64,000 nt of DNA from contig NZ_LZIS01000114.1 in NCBI RefSeq assembly GCF_001667015.1, positions 1 through 64,000 on the forward strand, given 5' to 3'. A program made the translations under genes and the position numbers. The DNA comes from Mycobacterium sp. E3198. Its GTDB lineage: Bacteria; Actinomycetota; Actinomycetes; Mycobacteriales; Mycobacteriaceae. This document shows positions 8,225-15,707 of this stretch, one piece after another. The first letter of the stretch is position 1, and the number at the start of each line of letters is the position of its first letter. Below the pieces are notes generated by a model. That model worked only from the letters and a program-made list of their open reading frames with translations. It had not been told where the DNA came from and did no database searches.

Positions 8225-9013
8225 TCAGTAGTCGGGTATCGGCAGCGGCGAATTGTTGGAGTCGATACCCCCGTCGACGTGGAAGGTCGCGTTGGTCGCG
8301 TAGCAATCGCGTGTGCACAGATACACCGCGAGCCGTCCGAGATCCTCGACGTCACCCAGCCGGTGCAGGGGGGTGGCCTCCTGCATCTTCTCCAGCGACC
8401 CGGGCATCAAGTCCAGGCTGCCTCGAAGGCCGTCGGTGGCGAACGAACCCAGGGCGATGGCGTTGACGCGAATCTTCGGGGCGAGTTCCTGTGCCATGGC
8501 GCGGGTGAGCGCTTCCAGGCCGCCCTTGGCGACGCAGTAGGCGGTCAACGCCCGGATGCCGAATCTAGCTGAGCCCGAGGAAATGTTGATGATGGAACCG
8601 TGCCCGGCGCTGAGCATGTGCGGCGCGGCGAGCTGACTCATGATGAACGCCGACGTCACACACCAGTCGAAGGTGTGCCGGAAGTCTTCGTCGGTGATGT
8701 CCAAGAACCGCGCGTAGGTCGAACCGCCGACGTTGTTGACGAGAATATCGATGCGGCCGAACCGCTCCATGGTCGCGTTGACGACGCGTTCTCCGTCCGG
8801 ACGGCTCATCGCGTCGGCGACGAGCGCCAGGCCCTTGCCACCCGCCGTCTCGATACCCTCAATGGTGCCAACGATATCCGCCTCGGTACGTGCGGTCCCC
8901 ACGACCGTGGCGCCTGCCTCCCCCAGAACCCGGGCGATGCCCGCCCCGACACCCTTGCCGGCGCCCGTGACGATCGCGACCTGTCCGTCCAGCCGGAACT
9001 GCTCCAACGCCAT
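8225..9013 (-). CDS. Short-chain dehydrogenase/reductase (SDR)
   Basis: This classical SDR of 262 residues has TGAGKGVGAGIA for cofactor binding, NNVGG in place of the usual NNAG, ISS before the active site, and Tyr/Lys in YCVAK. It ends with the common HVDGG motif. It resembles 7-alpha-hydroxysteroid dehydrogenase/FabG-type enzymes, but the substrate is unknown. A strong AAGGAG ribosome-binding site precedes ATG 9013. It heads a three-gene operon under a TTGACT-N17-TAGATT promoter whose -35 box overlaps the palindrome shared with two other promoters in the cluster. Confidence 0.8.
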   Translation of the reverse strand: MALEQFRLDGQVAIVTGAGKGVGAGIARVLGEAGATVVGTARTEADIVGTIEGIETAGGKGLALVADAMSRPDGERVVNATMERFGRIDILVNNVGGSTYARFLDITDEDFRHTFDWCVTSAFIMSQLAAPHMLSAGHGSIINISSGSARFGIRALTAYCVAKGGLEALTRAMAQELAPKIRVNAIALGSFATDGLRGSLDLMPGSLEKMQEATPLHRLGDVEDLGRLAVYLCTRDCYATNATFHVDGGIDSNNSPLPIPDY

Positions 9014-9055
9014 GCCGGGCTCCTTCGAGGTCGCGGGTGTCGGGTGCGCCGTTCA

Positions 9056-9084
9056 AATCTAGAAACGTAACTGACTAAAGTCAA
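9056..9084 (-). promoter_or_regulatory. Promoter of the SDR-DapB-mycofactocin SDR operon with TetR operator (site A)
   Basis: On the minus strand TTGACT (9079-9084), 17 bp, TAGATT (9056-9061) form a good SigA-like promoter. The perfect palindrome TGACTAAAGTCA (9072-9083) overlaps the -35 box. The same TGACT-N2-AGTCA core recurs at 11123-11138, and a weaker version at 11031-11046. The divergent TetR gene at 9227 is the obvious candidate regulator. Confidence 0.6.
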
Positions 9085-9226
9085 TCAAAGTATGGGATTG
9101 GACCCTGCAATCGCGGGTGTCAGCCGACAATGACCAAGTTGTGCAAGCCTTTCTGGCGGAAACACGGCATAATGAGCGGGTGCCGGCGTAACTCTTGCAG
9201 TAGTCAAGTCAACCGTGAGGAATGAA

Positions 9227-9826
9227 ATGGCTGTGACGGATCGGCTGTCCGCGCGAGAAGCCAAGCGCCTGCAGACGAGGGAACGCTTGATGGGCGCCGC
9301 GATCGCGGAGTTCGCCCGCGCCGGCATGGCCGAGGCCGACGTCAGTGCCATTGTGGCCGCGGCGGGAGTCGCCCACGGGACGTTCTTCTTCCACTTCCCC
9401 ACCAAGGAGCATGTGCTGCTGGAGCTGGAGCACCGCGAGGAAGAACGCATCGCCAAGCAGTTCGCGCAGTTCCTGAAGTCCAAGCACGACCTTGCTGCCG
9501 CATTGAACGAGGCCGTCCGCCTGGTGGTGGGATTGGAGCGCCGACTGGGCGACCTGCTCTTCAATGACTTTCTCGCGCTGCACTTCTCCCAAACCCGCCC
9601 GCAGACCGAGGACGGCAGGGATCACCCCCTGATCGTCCTGGTCGCTCAGGAAATCGCGCTTTCCCAAGAACGTGGGGAGGCGGATCCGCAGGCCGATCCC
9701 ATGAACAGCGCGGTGTTCTTCCTGTTGGGTCTCTACGCGCTGCTGATCACCACCAACCACTGGCCCACCGGCCACGCGCTGCTGGAAGACTACGTCGCGA
9801 GGACCTTGCGCGGCCTGAAGCCCTGA
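9227..9826 (+). CDS. TetR family regulator, candidate master regulator of the accessory cluster
   Basis: From ATG 9227, preceded by GAGG at 9217-9220, the product has 199 residues. It carries the TetR HTH (LMGAAIAEFARAGMAEADVSAIVAAAGVAHGTFFFHF, in two parts) and a helical effector domain with several acidic residues. GTG 9215 would add four residues. It lies between the SDR operon on its left and the DapB-like gene on its right, and palindromes TGACT-N2-AGTCA flank both sides. AGTCA half-sites also lie just before its own start (about 9201-9212), which suggests autoregulation. The inducer is unknown. The regulon assignment is inferred from site sharing. Confidence 0.8.
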   Translation: MAVTDRLSAREAKRLQTRERLMGAAIAEFARAGMAEADVSAIVAAAGVAHGTFFFHFPTKEHVLLELEHREEERIAKQFAQFLKSKHDLAAALNEAVRLVVGLERRLGDLLFNDFLALHFSQTRPQTEDGRDHPLIVLVAQEIALSQERGEADPQADPMNSAVFFLLGLYALLITTNHWPTGHALLEDYVARTLRGLKP

Positions 9827-9846
9827 CCGAGCAACGCCTTACGCCG

Positions 9847-10947
9847 CTAACGCACCACACCGCGCAACGGCACCAAGCCGAGTTCCTTGTGGGTCAGGAA
9901 CCCCGGCGCGGCCTCGCACACGGCCGGAACCGTGTTCGCCGGGCCCATCGCGGTCCAGGTGTAGCCCGGCTTGGGGTAATTGCCCTGTGGATCGGCGGGC
10001 GCCTGCAGGATCAGCTCCGTGGGTTCGTCGCCCTCGATCACGATACGGTAGTGATAGTGGCCGCCCCAATCCGGCTGCGGCTCAATGGCATCGTATTCGT
10101 CCATCGTGTACATCTCGTGAAACGTGATGAGGGGCTTGCCGTCGACCCACGCCGTCCACTTGTGGTGCTGGGAGGCGACCGTGCCCTTCTTGATCGAGCC
10201 CTTGAAGCCCGGCATGTCGCTGGTCGGTCCGCCCTCATACGGAATGTCCCGGATTGCCGTCCCCAGCTCGACGTCCGTCGTGTACTTCTCGACCCTCTTC
10301 CCGAGGCCGTCGACCACCATGGCCATCGACTGGGCGAACAGTGGCCAGGCGTTGCCGAGCAGGTTCGGTCCGGCCAGGAACTCTTCGGGGGTGTTCCCCA
10401 TGCCCATCTCGTGCAGGTACTTCAAGGTGTCCTTGCCGAAGTTCACCACCTCGTAGATGTGGATGGCGTCGATCCGGCTGACGATGCGGGCCAGCGTCAG
10501 GACGAGCAGGTCTCCGGCAAAACCGGGGTTGACCCCGCCCGCGTGGAAAGATGTTCCGCCCTCGTGGCACGCCGCATCGATCTTGTCGATGTCCGCCTGG
10601 CTGTGCTCGGTTCGAAACCACCACGCGCCGCCCGATGCGACGACGTTCTTGCCCGAACGCAACAGGCGACAGACCTCGTCGGGATCCGACCACAGCGGCG
10701 CGTAGAACACGCAATCCGCATCGAGCGCCTCGATCGCCGCCTTATCGGTCGTGGCGAGCACCCCGATCGGCGCGACGCCGACGAGTTCACCGGCGTCCTT
10801 GCCCACCTTCTCCGGGCGGTTGCAGAGCACCCCGACCACCTCGAAGGCGGGGTTGTGCGCAAAATGTCGGAGCGCCACGGTCCCGACATTGCCTACGCCC
10901 CATTGGATCACGCGATACTTCTTCTCGGCCGGCGAGCTGAGCGCCAT
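9847..10947 (-). CDS. DapB-like NAD(P)-dependent dehydrogenase (copy 2)
   Basis: This 366-residue paralogue of the proteins at 7089 and 15704 has the Rossmann motif VIQWGVGNVGTVALRHF, GKDAGELVGV and the central GGVNPGFAGD stretch. I set the start at ATG 10947 because AGGAG lies at a proper distance upstream; an open frame extends to 11019 but adds an unconserved leader. It is a single-gene unit, convergent with the TetR gene and divergent from the membrane-protein/MoxR operon. A TTGACA-N18-TACGCT promoter and the palindrome called site B precede it. The reaction is presumably reduction or oxidation of an imine or ketone intermediate, but this is not shown by the sequence. Confidence 0.75.
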   Translation of the reverse strand: MALSSPAEKKYRVIQWGVGNVGTVALRHFAHNPAFEVVGVLCNRPEKVGKDAGELVGVAPIGVLATTDKAAIEALDADCVFYAPLWSDPDEVCRLLRSGKNVVASGGAWWFRTEHSQADIDKIDAACHEGGTSFHAGGVNPGFAGDLLVLTLARIVSRIDAIHIYEVVNFGKDTLKYLHEMGMGNTPEEFLAGPNLLGNAWPLFAQSMAMVVDGLGKRVEKYTTDVELGTAIRDIPYEGGPTSDMPGFKGSIKKGTVASQHHKWTAWVDGKPLITFHEMYTMDEYDAIEPQPDWGGHYHYRIVIEGDEPTELILQAPADPQGNYPKPGYTWTAMGPANTVPAVCEAAPGFLTHKELGLVPLRGVVR

Positions 10948-10989
10948 CGCTACTCCTTTGCACGCACCGACACAGCTGAGCGCCTGCCG

Positions 10990-11046
10990 AGCGTAGGCGC
11001 GCTCCGAACGGTGTGTCAACGATTTACAGCTGACTTTCGTCAGTCA
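10990..11046 (-). promoter_or_regulatory. Promoter of the second DapB-like gene with imperfect TetR operator (site B)
   Basis: Minus-strand TTGACA (11014-11019), an 18-bp spacer and TACGCT (10990-10995). Upstream of the -35 box is TGACTTTCGTCAGTCA (11031-11046), which contains TGAC-N4-GTCA and TGACT-N6-AGTCA. This is a looser version of the perfect palindromes at 9072 and 11123. Confidence 0.45.
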
Positions 11047-11122
11047 AAAGTCCAGGATCGCGCATACATTTTGCTAGGTGCAACGGATTACACCAGCCTC
11101 ACGCAGGATCGTTGCTCCTTCT

Positions 11123-11148
11123 GCTGACTCTAGTCAGCCTGTTATAGT
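11123..11148 (+). promoter_or_regulatory. Promoter region of the membrane-protein/MoxR operon with TetR operator (site C)
   Basis: GCTGACTCTAGTCAGC (11123-11138) is a perfect 7+2+7 palindrome with the same TGACT-N2-AGTCA core as site A. A -10-like TATAGT (11143-11148) begins 5 bp later, so a bound repressor would sit between the -35 and -10 regions. The first gene starts at GTG 11186. Confidence 0.55.
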
Positions 11149-11185
11149 GCACAAGCCGATCCAATCAGCGCGCCGGGGAGGGTTC

Positions 11186-11929
11186 GTGAATCTGCCGAAG
11201 CTGCACCAGCGTGATGCCGGCGTTGGCACCACCATCGGGGCAAGCGGCGCCGCCCCGCCGCGTCTCGCAATCGACGAACACATGGAGCGGTCGCAGCTGG
11301 CGCAGCGCCGGGCCGACAAGTGGCTCATCTCCGGCGGCCTCCTGATTGGCACCGCCGCCCTCGGCGTCTTCGGCTTGCCGCTGTTCCTCTGGGGAGTGCG
11401 GTTGCTGCGCCGGGCCCAACGCGATGGCCTCTCCGTTCGCCCGATGCTGGTCACGTTGCTCGGCTACCTGGTGATCATCGATGCCGCGATCAACACCGTC
11501 GGATGGGCGCTCGACCTGGTGGCCAGCCACACGCTGCTCGCCCGAGTGCTGCTCAACGGGTGGGGCAACATGTTCGACGCCGGCTACTTCTGGCATTACA
11601 ACGAACTGTGGGTCGGCGGCGCGGCCGGACCCGGCGAAAAGGCCATGGAAGTCGGGCTGATCCTGACCGTCTTCACCATGCGCATCGCCGCCGCCATCGG
11701 CTTCCTGCAGATGAAACGCTGGGGCCACCAGTGGATGGTCATCACCTGCTGGATGGGCGTGGTGATCTGGATTACCTATGTCTTCAACATGACCATGTTC
11801 GCCGACGTGCGTTTCGCCGGCGTCGTCCTGCCGGTCGTCGGCTGGTGGCTGTACGACATTTTCTACATCACCCCGTTCCTCGCGATCCCGTATCTGCACA
11901 CCGTCAACCGCGAACTCTTCTCCGACTGA
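11186..11929 (+). CDS. Multi-pass membrane protein A (paralogue of the one at 14564)
   Basis: I do not recognise this family. From GTG 11186 (GGGGAGGG just upstream) the 247-residue protein has a soluble N-terminus of ~45 residues and about five hydrophobic helices. Between helices two and three is [18 protein letters not shown] (125-142), rich in possible metal ligands (Asp131, His137, Glu140). WGHQW (His181) and YLHTVNRE (His238) follow. The last ~120 residues are about nine-tenths identical to the paralogue at 14564, whereas the N-terminal halves differ strongly. Co-transcription with MoxR and VWA genes, which often mature metal enzymes, suggests a membrane metalloprotein subunit. The usual PmoC Asp-x3-His-x12-His pattern is absent. 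Confidence 0.6.
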   Translation: MNLPKLHQRDAGVGTTIGASGAAPPRLAIDEHMERSQLAQRRADKWLISGGLLIGTAALGVFGLPLFLWGVRLLRRAQRDGLSVRPMLVTLLGYLVIIDAAINTVGWALDLVASHTLLARVLLNGWGNMFDAGYFWHYNELWVGGAAGPGEKAMEVGLILTVFTMRIAAAIGFLQMKRWGHQWMVITCWMGVVIWITYVFNMTMFADVRFAGVVLPVVGWWLYDIFYITPFLAIPYLHTVNRELFSD

Positions 11930-11964
11930 GCGCGCGACCATGACATCACCGAGGAGGTCAGCTC

Positions 11965-12069
11965 ATGGATTACTTCTGGGAGATCCTTCGTTACGTCGCC
12001 GCCTGGGGCGGCACCGGCCTGATCATCTGGTTCTGGTACTGGCTGTTCTCCAACATCGGCACGTTCTGA
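11965..12069 (+). CDS. 34-residue single-pass membrane peptide
   Basis: A very short open frame begins MDYFWEIL and ends in NIGTF. An excellent GAGGAGG Shine-Dalgarno sequence (11951-11957) precedes it. Almost the whole peptide is one hydrophobic, Trp/Phe-rich helix (about residues 11-30). It lies between membrane protein A and the VWA gene with tight spacing, so it is very likely translated. I infer a small accessory subunit of the membrane complex, like the small peptides of cytochrome oxidases; nothing in the sequence shows function. Confidence 0.6.
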   Translation: MDYFWEILRYVAAWGGTGLIIWFWYWLFSNIGTF

Positions 12070-12081
12070 ACCGCGGACCGG

Positions 12082-13638
12082 ATGGGCGAACTGCACGGGA
12101 TTGCGCCCATGGGTGAGTATTCCGATGACCATGCGATGGCGCTGGAACGGAGCTGCGCCGTGACGGCGGTCGCGCTCAGCGAGCGACGCCGCGAAGGCGC
12201 CCGGCTCGTCACGGGCGAACGGCGCGGCTTCGGTTTGAACGCGGCGCTCACGTTCGTCCATGTCCCCTACCCCGCCGTCTCCGATTGGACGCGCAGAACC
12301 CTGACGTGCGGAGTGGCCCTCCAATGCTCACCTTCGAAAGAACGCATCACCGAATACCACCTGAACGAGCTGTCCGCGCGCGAACTGCGCGCGCTCGCGC
12401 TCGTCGAGGCCGGCGTCGCCCTCGGTTGGCTGGCGTCGCGGTGGCCCGGCCTGCTCCCCGATGCCCAACGGCTGCTGCCCGAAATCCGAGCCGAAGCCGG
12501 CGACCTGCCAGCCGCCGAAATGCTCAACCGGGCAATCGTATTGGCGGCCACCGGGCGGGCATTGCCGATCCATCCACTGCTGGGCACCCTGCCGTTGGCC
12601 CATACGGCGCCGCATGGATTGACCGACAAGCTGCGACGCAGCTTCGGCAGGATGCCATGGACGACGATGCAGAAACGTCGGCCGCGTCCCTACTCGGTTC
12701 CCGTCGGCGGCGACGGAGGCGTCCGCAACCCCAACCTACCGCCACCGAGCCGGCCGCGGGACAGCGATCTCGACGTCACACCGGAACACCGGCCCGGGAT
12801 CCCCTACCCCGAATGGAACATGTGGACACAGCGATTCATGCGGGACCATGTCGCGGTCATCGAGCATGCCGACGGCCGGCGCAGCCGCCGCCCGGTGCCG
12901 GTCGCCATCGACGTGCGCAAGTGGTTCGAGGAACACACCCATCGTGCGATGACAAACCGCCTCGAAGACGGCTCCGACCTTGATGTCGACCAATACGTCA
13001 GCCACTACATCGATCTCACGACCGGCCAAGCGAAGGAGCCGAGGGTCTTCCGCGACCTGCTGCCCCGCAGCCGCGACGTGACCACAGCGTTGCTGCTCGA
13101 CGGCAGTTCGTCGTTGGGTGTACACGGCGGCCGAGTCTTCCAGCTCGAATTGGCCTGTGCCGATGCGCTCTCGCGCGCCATGACGCTCGCACGCGAGCGA
13201 CACGGCGTTTTCGTGTTCACCGGCAACACCCGCCATCGGGTCGAAGTGCGCTGCCTGAAGGACTTCGAAGACCGTCGCTTCGTTCCGCCGAGCGGGCTGG
13301 GCCTGTCCGCGCGCGGTTACACCAGACTCGGCGCGCCGCTCCGGCATTTGACGAGCCGCCTGCTGGCGGAGGCCTCCGAACGACGCCTGCTGATCATCAT
13401 CGGAGACGGGCTGATCTCCGACGAGGGTTATGAGGGCCGTTATGCCTGGGCCGACGCCGCGCACGCCGTCGAGGAGGCCAACGACGCCGGGGTATCGATG
13501 TACTACGTGGGCGTGGGGCCGACACGAGTCGATCCCCTGCCCGAGGTGTTCGGACCGCGCCGCTCCCAACGGATCCGGCGCGTCGAAGAGCTGCCCCGGG
13601 TGCTGGCCCATGTCCATCGTGAACTGGTGGCCGCATGA
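12082..13638 (+). CDS. VWA-domain protein, NorD/CoxE-like partner of MoxR ATPase
   Basis: This 518-residue cytoplasmic protein has a C-terminal von Willebrand factor A domain. The MIDAS motif DxSxS is DGSSS at 340-344, and GDG in LLIIIGDGLISDE is a later metal-site strand. The N-terminal ~330 residues are helical and charged. VWA proteins encoded next to a MoxR ATPase (NorD/NorQ, CoxE/CoxD, CbbO/CbbQ) act as a chaperone pair that remodels a target enzyme, often for metal-centre insertion or activation. The stop overlaps the ATPase start (ATGA), so the two are made together. The start at ATG 12082 is not strongly supported; ATG 12109 is possible. Confidence 0.75.
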   Translation: MGELHGIAPMGEYSDDHAMALERSCAVTAVALSERRREGARLVTGERRGFGLNAALTFVHVPYPAVSDWTRRTLTCGVALQCSPSKERITEYHLNELSARELRALALVEAGVALGWLASRWPGLLPDAQRLLPEIRAEAGDLPAAEMLNRAIVLAATGRALPIHPLLGTLPLAHTAPHGLTDKLRRSFGRMPWTTMQKRRPRPYSVPVGGDGGVRNPNLPPPSRPRDSDLDVTPEHRPGIPYPEWNMWTQRFMRDHVAVIEHADGRRSRRPVPVAIDVRKWFEEHTHRAMTNRLEDGSDLDVDQYVSHYIDLTTGQAKEPRVFRDLLPRSRDVTTALLLDGSSSLGVHGGRVFQLELACADALSRAMTLARERHGVFVFTGNTRHRVEVRCLKDFEDRRFVPPSGLGLSARGYTRLGAPLRHLTSRLLAEASERRLLIIIGDGLISDEGYEGRYAWADAAHAVEEANDAGVSMYYVGVGPTRVDPLPEVFGPRRSQRIRRVEELPRVLAHVHRELVAA

Positions 13639-14423
13639 ACCCCGACCACACCTATTTCGCACACGGCAACGAAGTCCAGCTGTTCGAGCGGGCATTCCGC
13701 CGGCGCATACCGGTGATGCTCACCGGCCCGACCGGCTGCGGCAAAACACGATTCGTCGAACACATGGGCTCGCTGCTGCAACGACCCGTGGTCACCATCA
13801 GCTGCCACGACGATCTCACCAGCTCCGATCTCGTCGGCCGGTTCATGGTGACCGGAGGCGACGTGGTGTGGAACGACGGCCCCTTGACCCGGGCCGTCAA
13901 GGCGGGGGCAATCTGCTACCTCGACGAGGTCGTCGAAGCGCGCCACGACTCGTTGGCCATCCTGCATTCGCTGACCGATCACCGCCGGTCGCTGTACCTC
14001 GACCGCGCCGGGGAGGTGGTCAAAGCACCGGAGGAGTTCATGCTGGTGTGTTCGTACAACCCGGCATACCGCAACTCGCTCAAGGAGCTCAAACCGTCGT
14101 TCCGCCAGCGGTTCGTCACGCTGGCGATGCGGTATCTGCCGCCCGACCGCGAGGCCGAGGTGATCGTCGCGGAATCCGGGATTCCCTTGGCTACGGCCCA
14201 GCGGCTGGTCGGATGCGCGCTCGCGATCCGCACCGCCGACGAGGTTTTTCACTTCGAGCCGCCGTCGACCAGGGTGTTGGTCACGGCGGCGCAGCTGATC
14301 GCCTCCGGCGCAACAGAATTGGATGCGGCCGACGCGTGCATACTCGCGCCACTGAGTACCGACGGCGCGATCACCGACGGCCTCCGTGAGGTCGCGGCGG
14401 CCAGCCTGGCCACGTCGCCCTAG
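13635..14423 (+). CDS. MoxR-type AAA+ ATPase (NorQ/CbbQ-like)
   Basis: This 262-residue AAA+ ATPase has Walker A GPTGCGKT at 31-38, Walker B ICYLDE ending near 98, sensor-1 Asn in CSYNP (~142) and arginine-finger candidates in SFRQRF (~155-160). A C-terminal segment of CbbQ/NirQ/NorQ type follows. It should form a hexamer that uses ATP to remodel its target together with the VWA protein encoded just upstream (4-bp ATGA overlap). Both genes sit between two near-identical membrane-protein genes, which makes those proteins the likely client. The family is certain; the client is inference. Confidence 0.85.
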   Translation: MNPDHTYFAHGNEVQLFERAFRRRIPVMLTGPTGCGKTRFVEHMGSLLQRPVVTISCHDDLTSSDLVGRFMVTGGDVVWNDGPLTRAVKAGAICYLDEVVEARHDSLAILHSLTDHRRSLYLDRAGEVVKAPEEFMLVCSYNPAYRNSLKELKPSFRQRFVTLAMRYLPPDREAEVIVAESGIPLATAQRLVGCALAIRTADEVFHFEPPSTRVLVTAAQLIASGATELDAADACILAPLSTDGAITDGLREVAAASLATSP

Positions 14424-14438
14424 AAAGGAGCAATCGGT

Positions 14439-14567
14439 ATGGACCGACAGGAGCAGAAGCGTAAGAGGGCGCTGATCGTCTTCCAAATCTTCATCTACGG
14501 CTACTTACTGGCGATGTTCGGCATCCAGCTCTACATGTCGTTCGCGCGGGGGTGGTGGGACCTGTGA
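14439..14567 (+). CDS. 42-residue single-pass membrane peptide
   Basis: The short frame starts MDRQEQKRKRALIVF and ends RGWWDL, after an AGAAAGGAG ribosome-binding site. A basic N-terminus is followed by one hydrophobic helix (about residues 12-33), so the N-terminus should stay in the cytoplasm. Its stop overlaps the GTG of membrane protein B as GTGA, so translation is coupled. It resembles the 34-residue peptide only in design, not sequence. It is likely an accessory subunit of membrane protein B. Confidence 0.65.
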   Translation: MDRQEQKRKRALIVFQIFIYGYLLAMFGIQLYMSFARGWWDL

Positions 14568-15262
14568 ATCCCGTTGCCGCGCAGACAGGCAGCTCGGTCA
14601 GTCTCGAGGACCACCACGGCGAGTCGCGCCGGGCCCAGCGCCACGCCGACAAGTGGATGATCGTCGGCGCAGCCCTGATGGGTATGTGGGCGCCGGGCCT
14701 GATCGGATTTCCCGTCTTCATGCGGGGGGTGTGGCTGCAGCGCCAGGCCCTGCGCGCCGGCCTGTCGGTGCGGCCGATGATCGTGACGCTGATCGGATAT
14801 CTGGTCCTGATCGACGGGATGCTCAACAGCCTGGGCTGGGCCCTGGACCTGGTCGCCAACCACACGTTGATCAACAGGGTGCTGATGGTCGGGTGGGGCA
14901 ACATGTTCGACGCCGGTTACTTCTGGCATTACAACGAGCTGTGGATCGGGGGCGCTGCGGGGCCGGGCGAGAAGGCGTATGTGGCGGGCCTGATCCTCAC
15001 GGTGTTCTCGATGCGGGTGGCCGCGGCGATCGGATTTCTCCAGATGAAGCGGTGGGGCCATCAGTGGATGGTCGTCACCTGCTGGATGGGCGTGGTGATC
15101 TGGTCCGCCTACGTGTTCAACATGACCATGTACGCCGACGTGCGCTATGCCGGCGTCGTATTCCCGGTCGTCGGCTGGTGGCTCTACGACATCTTCTACA
15201 TCACCCCGTTCCTCGCGATTCCGTACCTGCACACCGTCAACCGCGAAATCTTCTCCGACTAG
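14564..15262 (+). CDS. Multi-pass membrane protein B (paralogue of the one at 11186)
   Basis: This 232-residue protein with about five membrane helices is the second copy of the unrecognised family at 11186. The stretch [18 protein letters not shown] is identical to copy A, and [26 protein letters not shown] and YLHTVNRE are retained. The soluble N-terminus and first helix have diverged. I start it at GTG 14564, which overlaps the 42-residue peptide; an in-frame GTG at 14552 is less likely. Strong conservation of the same Asp/His/Glu positions in both copies suggests a heteromeric membrane enzyme rather than a decayed duplicate. Confidence 0.6.
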   Translation: MNPVAAQTGSSVSLEDHHGESRRAQRHADKWMIVGAALMGMWAPGLIGFPVFMRGVWLQRQALRAGLSVRPMIVTLIGYLVLIDGMLNSLGWALDLVANHTLINRVLMVGWGNMFDAGYFWHYNELWIGGAAGPGEKAYVAGLILTVFSMRVAAAIGFLQMKRWGHQWMVVTCWMGVVIWSAYVFNMTMYADVRYAGVVFPVVGWWLYDIFYITPFLAIPYLHTVNREIFSD

Positions 15263-15275
15263 AAGGGGCAGTGCC

Positions 15276-15707
15276 ATGAATGCACCAACCGCCGAAGACA
15301 ACGACCCGGCCACCACCGACCTCGAACCCGGGACAACCCCCTACTACGCGCGAATGCACAAATGGATCAAGCGCGCCGTGTTGGTGTGCCTGGTGGCACT
15401 GGTGATCGAAGGTGCGTTCACCCTGCCGTTCATGGCGGTCTACTACGGCTACCCGACGCTGAGCCTCACCGAAATCTGCAGCGAACTGCTGAAGATTCGA
15501 TACTCCAACGACACGCTGGAGTGCAAGTACCCGTACCCGCCGTTCGGGCCGCCGGAGGGCGCCGAGGGCAAGGCCACCGCGCAGGACGTGTGGGGCATCC
15601 AGCCGATACCGAAGTACCACAGGCTCGGCTTCCGCGAGCTCGTCAGGATTCACGACGAGCGGCTCGCCCGCCAGGCCGCCCAACAACACCCGGCGCCGCA
15701 CCCGTGA
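15276..15707 (+). CDS. Single-pass membrane protein, 143 residues
   Basis: No family is recognised. The start is ATG 15276, after AAGGGG. An acidic ~25-residue N-terminus precedes one hydrophobic segment (around [20 protein letters not shown]), then an outside domain with two cysteines (EICSELL and DTLECKYP) and a proline-rich stretch, and a charged C-terminus. The membrane anchor plus extracytoplasmic two-Cys domain would suit an electron-transfer or assembly subunit; this is a guess. Its stop overlaps the start of the third DapB-like gene (GTGA), so it belongs to the same operon as the MoxR/VWA and membrane proteins. Confidence 0.55.
   Translation: MNAPTAEDNDPATTDLEPGTTPYYARMHKWIKRAVLVCLVALVIEGAFTLPFMAVYYGYPTLSLTEICSELLKIRYSNDTLECKYPYPPFGPPEGAEGKATAQDVWGIQPIPKYHRLGFRELVRIHDERLARQAAQQHPAPHP

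Noticed and set aside
12082..14423. VWA and AAA+ genes as CobT/CobS subunits for the CobN cobaltochelatase
   Set aside because: The ATPase is of the MoxR/NorQ class, the genes are ~35 kb from cobN, and they are locked into another operon.
11186..15262. Membrane proteins A and B as PmoC/AmoC subunits of a copper monooxygenase
   Set aside because: The Asp-x3-His-x12-His copper pattern is not found, and no PmoA or PmoB partner is present. A metal role remains possible.
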